A DNA stretch of 7,741 nt from Prosthecobacter sp. GTDB lineage: Bacteria; Verrucomicrobiota; Verrucomicrobiia; Verrucomicrobiales; Verrucomicrobiaceae. The stretch's first letter is position 1. Each line of letters starts with the position of its first letter. The stretch covers positions 1 through 7,741 of the forward strand of contig JAIWOJ010000084.1 in NCBI GenBank assembly GCA_020216965.1, read 5' to 3'. A model generated the notes under the pieces. It worked only from the letters and a program-made list of their open reading frames with translations. It was not told the DNA's origin and searched no databases. This document shows positions 1 through 7,022 of this stretch, piece by piece. The translations under genes were made by a program, and so were the position numbers.

Positions 1-907
1 AGGGGCTAGCTCATCCCCGGCGAGCTGTTCTCTGACGAATTGATCGTAAGGCTTGTCCGCATTGAAGGAGGCGATGACATAATCTCGGTAAGGCCAGACA
101 TTTGGGCGATAAGCATCTAGCCGGTAGCCTTCAGATTCGGCATAGCGTGCTAGGTCCAGCCAATGCTGAGCCATGCGCTCCCCAAAGCGGGGAGAAGCCA
201 GCAGGCGATCCACGAGGCGCTCGTAGGCCAGCTCGGCCTGGTCCGTCCCGGCGGCGCAGTCTTGGACAAACTGCCGCACCTCTTCCGGCGTGGGGGGGCA
301 GGCCCGTGAGGTCAAAGGACACGCGGCGGATCAGTTCCTCCGGCGCGGCAGGGGGGGCTGCCCTCAGCCCGGCGGCGCTGCGCTTTTGCTCCAGAAAGGC
401 ATCGATCTCATGGCCCTCAGCACGGTGCGCGGGCACCGGCGGCTGCTTCACCGGTTGAAAGGCCCACCAGGCTCTGTCCTCCGCCGTCAATTCGCCAGGC
501 CGCCGGGGGGGCTTCGCGGGGGCAGTTTCTGCCTCAGGCCAGGGCGCACCCATGGCGATCCACTGCTTCAGCGCCGTGATCTCCGCCTCTGTCAGTGGGC
601 CGTCCGGTGGCATTTGCATGTCTTTGTCCGCATAGCTCACGGCTTTGATGAGCAGGGATTCCTCTGGCTTGTGCGGCACGATGGCGGGGCCCGTTTCCCC
701 CCCATGCAGGAGGTGGGGCAGGTTATCCACCCGCAGGCCGCCTTTGTGCTTCTTTTCACCATGACACTCCTGGCAGCTCTGCACGAGCAGTGGACGGATT
801 TTTGCTTCAAAAAAACGCAGCCCCTCCGCCGTCGGCGCTGCCGGGCTGGAAGATGCAGCGGCGAGCAGGAAGCTAGGGAAAATGGCGCGTGTGACGATGG
901 GATGCAT
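1..907 (-). CDS. PSCyt1/DUF1549 (PSCyt2) planctomycete-type cytochrome c protein, N-terminal part, frameshifted
   Basis: Partial: the gene runs off the left edge, so the rest of DUF1549 and any DUF1553 (PSD1) domain are not visible. The ATG at 907 is chosen because it opens a Sec-type signal peptide (residues 1 to about 25, ending SSSPAAP); longer starts up to 997 add an unlikely leader. A class I heme c motif CQECH (C45, C48, H49) follows, then DMQMPPDG with candidate distal Met ligands. DUF1549 begins near 'IDAFLEQK' and reads [12 protein letters not shown]. There the frame breaks: seven C (complement of 292-298) occur where six would continue the family sequence. Below 291 the restored frame is open to base 1 and reads TPEEVRQF, then [26 protein letters not shown] and EQLAGDEL, which are typical of DUF1549. 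Family proteins are exported and common in Planctomycetes and Verrucomicrobia, often beside DUF1501 genes; their substrate is unclear. The break is either a sequencing error in a homopolymer or a real inactivating frameshift. Confidence 0.85.
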
Positions 908-932
908 GACGGCGGGATGGATACGAGGCAGG

Positions 933-982
933 ATGGGCTGTTTTTTGGACAGCCCATGCACGCGCGCGCATTTTGTGCGTGC
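933..982. repeat. Two adjacent inverted repeats between the SMP-30 and PSCyt1 genes
   Basis: The first is a perfect 9-bp stem, ATGGGCTGT (933-941) with ACAGCCCAT (949-957), and a 7-nt loop. The second starts at the next base: GCACGC (958-963) pairs with GCGTGC (977-982), extendable inward by a G-T wobble and a C-G pair. They sit after the stop of the SMP-30 gene and before the PSCyt1 start, both on the minus strand. Neither is followed by a T run on either strand, so this is not a classical intrinsic terminator. It could be an attenuating or mRNA-stabilising structure between two co-oriented genes. Confidence 0.5.
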
Positions 983-1019
983 CAGGGGCGGACTCACCGA
1001 GGCACCTGCCCCCAGCGCA

Positions 1020-2159
1020 TCAGCAAAAGTGCGCGCCGCGCGTGTTCACCCACAGGGAGTAGAGGCTCTGGCTGGCGGTGATGAAGAGGCGGTTCCGCTT
1101 CGGTCCGCCAAAGCAGAGGTTGCTGGTGGTCTCAGGGAGTTTGATAAAGCCGATGAGTTTGCCTTCGGGGTTGAAGACGTGCACGCCATCGAAGCCATCG
1201 CCCACCCAGCCCGCGCTGGCCCAGACGTTGCCGTCCACATCACAGCGGACGCCGTCGGAGCCGCCTTTGCACTGGCTGAGATCCTCTGTTTCCATGGGTT
1301 TGGGCTTCAAGGACATGTCCCGACGCTGTCCGGGACGCATGTGCTTCGGCCTGCTTTTGCCCTCTTCATCAACCATGCGAATATGGTACTTGTCCGCCAG
1401 CACGCCTTTGTTCACGGCGAAGACTTTGCTTTTGCCGAGCTTCACGCCGTCCACGACATCGAAGACGAGGATGTTTTTCGGCGCGCCGGTGTCCACCACG
1501 TAGAGCTTCCTGTAGTCGGGGGAAAAGCAGAGGCCGTTGGGCTTGGCGAGTTCGTCGGTGACCTTTTCTATTTTGCCGCCGGGGTCGATGCGATAGACGG
1601 CTTCTTTGAGCATCAGCTCGCCTTTGTTGCCCTCGTAGTCCATCATGCTGCCGTAGCCGGGGTCGGTGAACCAAATACCGCCGTCGGGATGCGCCGCGCC
1701 GTCGTTGGGGGCGTTGAGCGGCTTGCCGTCGAAGCTGTCCGCCAGCACGGTGACTTTGCCATCCAGCTCGTAGCGGACGACGCGGCGGGTGGCGTGCTCA
1801 AAGCTGATCTGCCGGCCTTGCCAGTCAAAGGTGTTGCCATTGCTGTTGTTGGCGTTGTTGCGCATGACGGAGACGTGGCCGTCTTCTGGCAGGTAACGCA
1901 TTTGGGCGTTGTTCGGAATGTCGCTCCACACGAGGTAGCTGCCGCTGCCATTCCAGGCCGGGCCTTCCGCCCACAACATGCCGGTGTGCAGGCGGCGGAT
2001 GGGCGAGTTCCCCTGGATGAGCTTCTCGAAAGCGGGATCCAGCGCGATGACATCGGGATCGGGGTAGCGCTCAGGCGTCTGGCCGGACCAGTCGCGGGCA
2101 AATGTGGACGCGGCAGCAGTGGAGGCGAGGCTGGCAAGGATGGAGCGGCGGCTAGGCAT
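1020..2159 (-). CDS. SMP-30/gluconolactonase/LRE-family protein, exported
   Basis: A 379-residue six-bladed beta-propeller of the SMP-30/gluconolactonase type. Characterised members hydrolyse sugar lactones such as gluconolactone at a divalent metal site. The ATG at 2159 is chosen because it opens MPSRRSILASLASTAAAS, an arginine-containing export signal; the frame runs to a TTG at 2210 but the extra residues break the signal. Family motifs are in order: AEGPAW with E65 (candidate metal ligand), NAPND at 149-153, FTDP at 164-167, PNGLCFSPD from 207, VVD ending at D223 (candidate catalytic Asp), and late SDGVRCDVDGNVW. No obvious Shine-Dalgarno precedes the start. The gene lies 112 bp upstream of the PSCyt1/DUF1549 gene on the same strand, so the two may be co-transcribed, and it is divergent from a LacI-type regulator that could control it. 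The true substrate cannot be told from sequence, and many relatives annotated as gluconolactonase are untested. Confidence 0.9.
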   Translation of the reverse strand: MPSRRSILASLASTAAASTFARDWSGQTPERYPDPDVIALDPAFEKLIQGNSPIRRLHTGMLWAEGPAWNGSGSYLVWSDIPNNAQMRYLPEDGHVSVMRNNANNSNGNTFDWQGRQISFEHATRRVVRYELDGKVTVLADSFDGKPLNAPNDGAAHPDGGIWFTDPGYGSMMDYEGNKGELMLKEAVYRIDPGGKIEKVTDELAKPNGLCFSPDYRKLYVVDTGAPKNILVFDVVDGVKLGKSKVFAVNKGVLADKYHIRMVDEEGKSRPKHMRPGQRRDMSLKPKPMETEDLSQCKGGSDGVRCDVDGNVWASAGWVGDGFDGVHVFNPEGKLIGFIKLPETTSNLCFGGPKRNRLFITASQSLYSLWVNTRGAHFC

Positions 2160-2373
2160 GGAGGAGAATTCGAGGGTTGGATCCCGCAGGATAGGGAGGG
2201 CAGCCTGCAAAGGTCAATCCAGCAAAACGCCGCGCGCTGATTTGCCCTGCGCGGGTGGGCAGCATCCCCTGAAATGCCAAAATTCACCCCCAAAGGCACC
2301 TTCACCTCCCGGCGAACATCAGAATCCGGGTTCCGGCTGGAAGTCTGCTCTGGCTGCGTCAGGATGGCCTGCC
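2160..2373. other. Divergent intergenic region between the SMP-30 and LacI-type genes
   Basis: These 214 bp separate two divergent starts and are where an operator for the LacI-type protein would be expected. Visible are the minus-strand promoter at 2188-2217, a GAATTC palindrome at 2166-2171 and a 6-bp inverted repeat CCGCGC/GCGCGG (2230-2235, 2249-2254) with a 13-nt spacer. None has the central CG and flanking symmetry of a classical LacI operator, so no operator is called. I see no convincing plus-strand promoter; an AGGA at 2361-2364 is a possible ribosome binding site 9 nt before the regulator's ATG. Confidence 0.4.
2188..2217 (-). promoter_or_regulatory. Candidate sigma70-type promoter of the SMP-30 gene
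   Basis: Read on the minus strand, a -35 box TTGACC (2212-2217, 5 of 6 to consensus) and a -10 box TATCCT (2188-2193, 4 of 6) are separated by 18 nt. Transcription would start near 2181, giving a leader of about 20 nt to the ATG at 2159. The fit in position supports both the promoter and the chosen start. Prediction only. Confidence 0.45.
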
Positions 2374-3378
2374 ATGCGCCCGACACTGAGTGACATCGCC
2401 CGCCAGCTCGGCATCTCAAAGATGACCGTCTCCCGCGCGCTGCGTGGGGCACCGCATGTGGGGGCAGAAGTGCGGGAACGTGTGCTACACGCGGCCCAGC
2501 AGGCCGGTTACCGCCCCGACCCTGAGATCAGCCGACTGATGACCCACATGCGCAAGGGCCGGGCAAAGGTCAGCGCAGAAAAAATCGCCTTTATCTGGGC
2601 AGAGCGGGAGGAACAGCCCTGCGAACGTGTCACCTGGACGCGGCAGGTGCTCCAGGGGGCAGCACGGCAGGCCGTGCAGCTCGGCTATGATGTGGAGGAG
2701 TTTTTTCTCTGGCAGCGTGGCATGTCTGGGCGGCGGCTTTCCAGCATCCTGGAGGCGCGCGGCATCCGCAGCCTCATCCTCTCCCCGCTGGTCTCCCGCA
2801 GTCGCGGCCATGTTTCCCTGGCTTGGGCGAAGTTTGCGAGCGTGATCGTGGGGCTCGGCTTTGCCCGCCCAGCCCTGCACCGGGTGCATCACCACCACTT
2901 TCTGGGCATGATGACGGCCCTGCGGATGCTGAAAAAAGAGCGGCATCGCCGCATCGGCCTCTACTGCAGCAGCATTCTGAATGAGCGCATGTTTGGCGCG
3001 TGGTCAGCGTGCTTCCTGGCGCATCACCCCCTGCCACGGCCAGGCGGGCTACTAGCTCTGCGCCGCCCACCGTCTCGGGAGGATTTTTTTGCCTGGCTAG
3101 AAAAAGAGAAGCCAGAGGTAGTGATAGACAGCGGCCATCAACTGCTGGATTGGCTAAAGGAGCTGCCCGCAGCAGATCGCCCTGCTCTGGCGACCCTATC
3201 GTGGCGGGCTGACCTGCCCCAGGTGCCAGGCATCGATCAGCAAGCAGAATCCCTGGGTGAGGCCGCCGTGGACTTGTTAGCGGCCCAGATGCAGCAAAAT
3301 CAGCGCGGCATCCCCGTGGTGCCCCGCCTCGTCATGACAGAAGGCGTCTGGCGGCCTGCGGTAGGAAGCATCGCATAA
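2374..3378 (+). CDS. LacI-family transcriptional regulator
   Basis: A 334-residue DNA-binding regulator, the usual length for the family. The ATG at 2374 is chosen because it places the helix-turn-helix at the extreme N terminus (TLSDIARQLGISKMTVSRALRG, about residues 4-25), as LacI proteins require; the frame is open further upstream to 2104 but that stretch does not look coding. The hinge region reads HAAQQAGYRPDPEISRLM. A periplasmic-binding-protein-like effector domain follows from about residue 70, with RHRRIGLYCSS matching the GHRRIG landmark and a C-terminal GIDQQAESLGEAAVDLL. Unusual is VHHHHF (His 172-175), where related proteins normally carry an Asp-containing motif before the helix leading to HRRIG, so ligand contacts may differ. 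It is divergent from the SMP-30 gene, an arrangement that suggests, but does not prove, regulation of that gene and itself by a sugar-type ligand. The effector is unknown. Confidence 0.9.
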   Translation: MRPTLSDIARQLGISKMTVSRALRGAPHVGAEVRERVLHAAQQAGYRPDPEISRLMTHMRKGRAKVSAEKIAFIWAEREEQPCERVTWTRQVLQGAARQAVQLGYDVEEFFLWQRGMSGRRLSSILEARGIRSLILSPLVSRSRGHVSLAWAKFASVIVGLGFARPALHRVHHHHFLGMMTALRMLKKERHRRIGLYCSSILNERMFGAWSACFLAHHPLPRPGGLLALRRPPSREDFFAWLEKEKPEVVIDSGHQLLDWLKELPAADRPALATLSWRADLPQVPGIDQQAESLGEAAVDLLAAQMQQNQRGIPVVPRLVMTEGVWRPAVGSIA

Positions 3379-3392
3379 ATGGTCGCGCGGGC

Positions 3393-6239
3393 TCAGGCCG
3401 CCACCTTGATCCGGCTCGTGCCTCCCGCTCCCCGGATCACGCGCACCTGGGTGGTCAGCCGCTCCTTGAGAAGGTCCACATGGGAGATCAGCCCGATCGT
3501 CTTTCCGCGTGAGCGCAGATTTTCCAAGGCAGCTAGAGCCGTCTCCAGGGTCTCTGAATCCAGCGTCCCAAAACCTTCATCAATGAAAAGTGAATCGATC
3601 GGGTGATGTCGGCTCGCCAGCTCGCTCAAGCCCAAAGCCAGCGCCAAACTCGCAAGGAAACTTTCACCGCCTGACAAGCTCTCCATCGGACGGTCCACGT
3701 TGGCTTGGTAGAGATCGACGATGCGCATATCCAGGTCATCCCCCGGCGCAGGCATCAGGCGATAGCGCTCCGCCAACACCTTCAGATGCTCGTTCGCCAA
3801 GCCGATCAACTGCCTCAAGGTGAGCGTCTGTGCGAAGCGGGAAAACTTCGCCCCATCTGAGGAGCCGATCAACTCACGCAACCGACCCCAGCGCAGCGCC
3901 TCCGCCTCCGCAGCCTGGAGCTCCACTCCAGCAGCTTCGCGTCGCCTCCGCGCCTCGTCATCGTATCTTAGCTGCTGCTCCAGCGAGCCCAACTCCGTGC
4001 GTTTCATGGCAAACGCCTCCTGCAGCGCCTTTGCCTTCGTTTCCAGTTCCGCGAGAGCTTCCGCGCTCAGCACCGGTTGCGCGGCGAAGGGTTTCCGACG
4101 TGCTTCGAGCTGCTCCAGCTTCGCCTGCGTGGCGGCGAGGTCGGTTTGCAGCTTCGTGAGTTTCGTCTCGGCCTCGCGCAGCGCCTTCTCTGCGGCTGAA
4201 ACGTGGGCCTCATGCTGCTGGCGGTCCTCAGTCAGCGTCTGGCCGCCGAGCAGCTCGCTCAACTGTGCCTTCAGGCCATCTGCCTTCGCTCGCAGCGAAA
4301 CTCCTTCTGCCTTCAGTTCCTCCACCCGCTTCGTCTTCGCAGCCTCATCCGCCCGCGCGAGCTGGAGTTCGCCCTCAAGCTTCTGCCTCTCACTCTGTTG
4401 CAGGGCGGCTTCCTGTTGTTTCCTCGCGAAAACGGCGGCGCGTTTCTCCAGCACATCAAGTTCACTCTCCGCATCCGCAGGCTCGTAGGCGCGTTCGCCA
4501 GAACGCGGGGCTTGGGCTGCATCCTGCCGCAGTCTGGCGACTGCGCCTACAGACTGGCGTTTGCACGCCTCCTCATCACTCCATTGCTCCAGCAATCCAT
4601 CCGCAGGCGCATCGACTTCAGTGAGACGCTTCCGCACCTCCTCTGCCCGCGCCTTCTCCGCTTTTACCTCCGTCTCCATCTTCACCCAATCACGTTCCAG
4701 GGCCGAGAGAGATCGCAGGGCCTGTTCATGCTGCTTTTCGAGGGCGGTGAGCAGCTTCCGCGCGGCTTGGAGCTGGCTCTCGGCATTCACCGCTGACTTC
4801 ACAAACGGATGCTCAGTCGCTCCGCAGAGCGGGCAGGGCTTTCCTTCCTCCAAATCATGCCGATGCTCGTCAAAACCGGCCACAAGCTCAGCCTGGCGGG
4901 TGATCTCGCGCTGCGCATCGAGCTTCTTCACAAGCTGCTCCAGACCCGCACGATCTGCCTCAACTCTCGCGAGCACTTCAGCAGCCTTTGAGGTGCCAGC
5001 CGCCACTTTCGCCTCAGATTCGCTCAGCCGCGTTTTCAGCATTTGCGCCTCGGCATGGCGTTTGCGGCCTTCGGCGAGCTTTTCGTGCGCCACGCGCCAC
5101 TCGCGCACGGCGATGCGGAGTTTTGGCAATTCATCGCCCAGCTTAGCATCCGCAGCGTGTTCCTGGAGCCAGGCTTCCAGTGCCTGCGCGGCATCACGAT
5201 GCGCAGTGAGTGCCTTCTCGGCGGCTTCGCGACGCGCGGCGGACTCTTTTTGATCCTTCGCCCAGGTTTGATAAGTCGCGCGGCTGTCACTGAGCTGCTT
5301 TTCGAGCTGATCACTCTGCGCGGCCATGCCAGCGGCTTTTTCCCAGACGGGCTCGCGCTGCGTGCGCTGCTGCTTCGCGCGATCGCTGGCCGTTCTGGCT
5401 TGGGAAACCTGCGCGGTCGCTTCCGTTTGCGCCGCCAGGAGCTGCTGCGCGCTGGCAGAGAGCTGGGTAAGCTCGGTGTCGATGCGCGCCAGCTCCTGCT
5501 GCGCCTGGAGATGCTGGCTGGCGGCGGCGTGCTCATTTTGCAAGCGCGTGGCAGCGGCGCGTGCCTCGGTGAGATCGGCCTCCATCTTCGCGCGGGCTTC
5601 ATCCTCCAGCACCGTCATAGCGCCAAGCGCGGCCTTGAGCTGGCGGGCGTGCTCGTCCTTTTGCCGATGCGTCTCGTGGGCGAGGATGGAGAGATCGCGG
5701 TAGATCTCGGTGCCGGTGATCTTCTCCAGCAGTTCCGCACGCTCGTTCGGCTTCGCCTTCAAAAAGGCCGCGAACTGCCCCTGCGCCAGCAGCACGGAGC
5801 GCAGGAAACGCTGCGCATCGAGCCCGGTGCGCTCCTCAATCAGCCGATCCATTTCGAGTGATTTCTCCGCCAGAATCTCCCCTGTCACCGCATTCGCCAA
5901 ACGTCGCTCCACGGCTTGCAGCTTGCCATCCGGCCTGCCACGAGCGCGGCGCATTCGCCATGTCGCGCGCAGTTTTTCCCCTTTGGCTTCAAAATCGACC
6001 TCCGCCAGGCATTCGCCCGTGTGCCGACTCATCATCTCATCCGCCTTCTCATTCCCGTAACGCGCCGCGCGCCCGTAAAGCGCCAGCGTCATCGCATCCA
6101 GCAGGGTCGATTTCCCCGCCCCCGTCGGCCCCGTGATCAAAAACACCCCCGCCGCGCTGAGCGGTGCCTCATCAAACCGCACCTCATGCGGCCCGCTGAG
6201 GGAGTTGAGATTCAGAAGTCGGACGGCAAGGAGGCGCAT
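3393..6239 (-). CDS. sbcC: Exonuclease subunit SbcC (Rad50-like SMC-family ATPase)
   Basis: A 948-residue ATPase that, with the nuclease SbcD, forms the bacterial Mre11-Rad50-type complex: it opens hairpins and processes double-strand ends and protein-blocked ends. All catalytic landmarks are present: Walker A GPTGAGKST (37-45), Q-loop LLAQGQFAAFL (150-160), long Ala/Glu/Lys-rich coiled coils on both sides of a zinc hook CPLCG (C469, C472), ABC signature LSGGESF (855-861), Walker B with D887/E888 (LFIDEGFGTLD), and the switch His H920 (ISHVDLLKER). The length is slightly below the roughly 1050 residues of the E. coli protein. The ATG at 6239 matches the family N terminus (MRLLAVRLLNLNSLSG). 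No clear Shine-Dalgarno precedes it. The stop is 14 bp from the convergent LacI-type gene. sbcD, commonly next to sbcC, is absent here: a kinase-like gene ends 15 bp upstream instead. The first 45 codons are duplicated at 7023-7157. Confidence 0.96.
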   Translation of the reverse strand: MRLLAVRLLNLNSLSGPHEVRFDEAPLSAAGVFLITGPTGAGKSTLLDAMTLALYGRAARYGNEKADEMMSRHTGECLAEVDFEAKGEKLRATWRMRRARGRPDGKLQAVERRLANAVTGEILAEKSLEMDRLIEERTGLDAQRFLRSVLLAQGQFAAFLKAKPNERAELLEKITGTEIYRDLSILAHETHRQKDEHARQLKAALGAMTVLEDEARAKMEADLTEARAAATRLQNEHAAASQHLQAQQELARIDTELTQLSASAQQLLAAQTEATAQVSQARTASDRAKQQRTQREPVWEKAAGMAAQSDQLEKQLSDSRATYQTWAKDQKESAARREAAEKALTAHRDAAQALEAWLQEHAADAKLGDELPKLRIAVREWRVAHEKLAEGRKRHAEAQMLKTRLSESEAKVAAGTSKAAEVLARVEADRAGLEQLVKKLDAQREITRQAELVAGFDEHRHDLEEGKPCPLCGATEHPFVKSAVNAESQLQAARKLLTALEKQHEQALRSLSALERDWVKMETEVKAEKARAEEVRKRLTEVDAPADGLLEQWSDEEACKRQSVGAVARLRQDAAQAPRSGERAYEPADAESELDVLEKRAAVFARKQQEAALQQSERQKLEGELQLARADEAAKTKRVEELKAEGVSLRAKADGLKAQLSELLGGQTLTEDRQQHEAHVSAAEKALREAETKLTKLQTDLAATQAKLEQLEARRKPFAAQPVLSAEALAELETKAKALQEAFAMKRTELGSLEQQLRYDDEARRRREAAGVELQAAEAEALRWGRLRELIGSSDGAKFSRFAQTLTLRQLIGLANEHLKVLAERYRLMPAPGDDLDMRIVDLYQANVDRPMESLSGGESFLASLALALGLSELASRHHPIDSLFIDEGFGTLDSETLETALAALENLRSRGKTIGLISHVDLLKERLTTQVRVIRGAGGTSRIKVAA
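6105..6239 (-). repeat. 135-bp direct repeat, inner copy (5' end of the intact sbcC)
   Basis: Covers sbcC codons 1-45, from the ATG to the Thr of Walker A. It matches 7023-7157 at a constant offset of 918 bp with 3 mismatches in 135 bases. One mismatch changes residue 26 (Pro here, Ala in the outer copy); the others are synonymous at codons 13 and 14. Similarity stops at both ends: at the base after the start codon on one side and right after codon 45 on the other. Confidence 0.93.
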
Positions 6240-6254
6240 TGGGAGAGCAAAAGG

Positions 6255-6935
6255 CTAAGCGGGCAGCAACGGGCTCATCCCCGCCTTCCACACCATCAAA
6301 GGCACATCAATCGCCACAAGAGCACCGTCCGTGGTGCGCAGCACATTTCCTCCGTGCGTGTCGGAGGCCACGATGCCGTCAGCAGGGCGAAACCAAACGA
6401 GGTTTCTGCCCCAACGACGGCGCTCGAAACCTGAGCCGAGGAAGAAGCTGGCGATTTCCTGCATCTCTGCTGGATGTCCTTCGATGGCCGGTTGTGCCGT
6501 GACCACACGAATCACGCCCGGCCTGCACTCTTCGATGCCTAAAAGGGCGATTTGATCGCCTAGCACCTGGTTGCAGAGAACCAGCCGCTCCAGATAGCCC
6601 ACAGGCGTCGCCTCAGAACCATCGGGGAGGTGGCCAAAGCAGTTGCCATAGGTGGCTTTGATGACTTGTGCATCAGCCCCGTTTTCTTCGGGAAACCAGA
6701 CTTCATGTTCGTAACCGAACGCATCTGCCAGCCGTGCGATGGCCTTAAACGGCCTCAGGCAGCCCGCTTGCTCCGCCCACTGCCGGAGGGCTTCGCATTC
6801 GGCCGCAAGTTGTGTTGCGCCAAATAAGCCTCCACCACGGCGAATTGCTTCAGCGCCTGCTCGCGTGTGAGCAAGGGCGACTTCAAGCGTGCCTGACGCA
6901 TTTGTTCGGAAAAGGTCTTCGGATCCATCGGGCAT
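6255..6935 (-). CDS. Small kinase-like protein related to the kinase domain of polyvalent proteins
   Basis: 226 residues from the ATG at 6935, though the true start is uncertain. Not a well-known gene, but its motifs fit the kinase-like domain of phage and conjugative-element polyvalent proteins (Kinase-PolyVal type): EALRQWAEQAG, then YEHEVWF (75-81, glycine-loop position), VIKAT with K93 (candidate ATP-binding Lys), TPVGYLERLVLCNQVLGD, VVTAQPAIEG, DGIVASDTHGGN with D192 and N197 (catalytic-loop pattern also seen in APH and HipA kinases) and AID with D210 (metal-binding Asp). There is no signal peptide or membrane segment, so it is probably cytoplasmic; the substrate is unknown. Codons 1-45 are only 40% G/C at third positions, against about 79% for the next 14, so the first 45 may not be the real coding frame (see 6755-6928). 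It ends 15 bp before sbcC and may be co-transcribed with it. It lies inside the 783-bp segment flanked by the sbcC repeats. Confidence 0.6.
   Translation of the reverse strand: MPDGSEDLFRTNASGTLEVALAHTRAGAEAIRRGGGLFGATQLAAECEALRQWAEQAGCLRPFKAIARLADAFGYEHEVWFPEENGADAQVIKATYGNCFGHLPDGSEATPVGYLERLVLCNQVLGDQIALLGIEECRPGVIRVVTAQPAIEGHPAEMQEIASFFLGSGFERRRWGRNLVWFRPADGIVASDTHGGNVLRTTDGALVAIDVPLMVWKAGMSPLLPA
6755..6928 (-). CDS. Candidate small protein (57 aa) overlapping the 5' end of the kinase-like gene
   Basis: An ATG-started frame, offset from the kinase-like frame, that reads MDPKTFSEQMRQARL, then SPLLTREQALKQFAVVEAYL and a basic Gly/Ser tail ending in GRSKRAA before a TGA. It looks like a genuine helical, charged protein. 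Of its 57 sense codons 43 end in G or C (75%), as expected for this genome, whereas the kinase-like frame over the same bases has 18 of 45 (40%) until about position 6800. It may be a separate small protein translationally coupled to the kinase-like gene, or the true N terminus of that protein if a base was lost or gained or if recoding occurs near 6800. I do not recognise a family. No Shine-Dalgarno is seen. Confidence 0.45.
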   Translation of the reverse strand: MDPKTFSEQMRQARLKSPLLTREQALKQFAVVEAYLAQHNLRPNAKPSGSGRSKRAA

Positions 6936-7022
6936 GTGGGGGTGATCTGAGCACAGTTACCGTGCTGATCGTCTGTTTGCCAAGCTCTTTAACGCTGCCG
7001 ATCTTGAATCTATCCTTTGTAA
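6936..7022. other. Upstream region of the kinase-like cassette
   Basis: 87 bp between the first kinase-like ATG and the outer sbcC repeat. On the minus strand a -35-like TTGGCA (6978-6983, 5 of 6) precedes by 17 nt a poor -10 candidate GTAACT (6955-6960), so a cassette promoter is possible but weak. A 5-bp inverted repeat AGCAC/GTGCT brackets the -10 candidate. The frame continuing from the sbcC fragment stays open across most of this region to a stop at 6957 and encodes nothing recognisable. Confidence 0.25.

Noticed and set aside
290..1081. Plus-strand open frame opposite the PSCyt1/DUF1549 gene
   Set aside because: The minus strand carries a signal peptide, a CxxCH heme motif and DUF1549 sequence; the plus-strand product has no such features.
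882..2240. Long plus-strand open frame opposite the SMP-30 gene
   Set aside because: It is the antisense shadow of a well-supported minus-strand gene; its product is low-complexity Ala/Val/Asp-rich with no recognisable motif.
3379..3392. Bidirectional terminator between the LacI-type gene and sbcC
   Set aside because: The 14-bp gap has no hairpin or T run; any terminator would have to lie within the coding sequences and I could not find a convincing one.
3820..5861. Several long plus-strand open frames opposite sbcC
   Set aside because: They are rich in Ser, Ala, Arg and Cys or Leu, as expected from the antisense of a high-GC coiled-coil gene, and overlap a gene with every SbcC motif intact.
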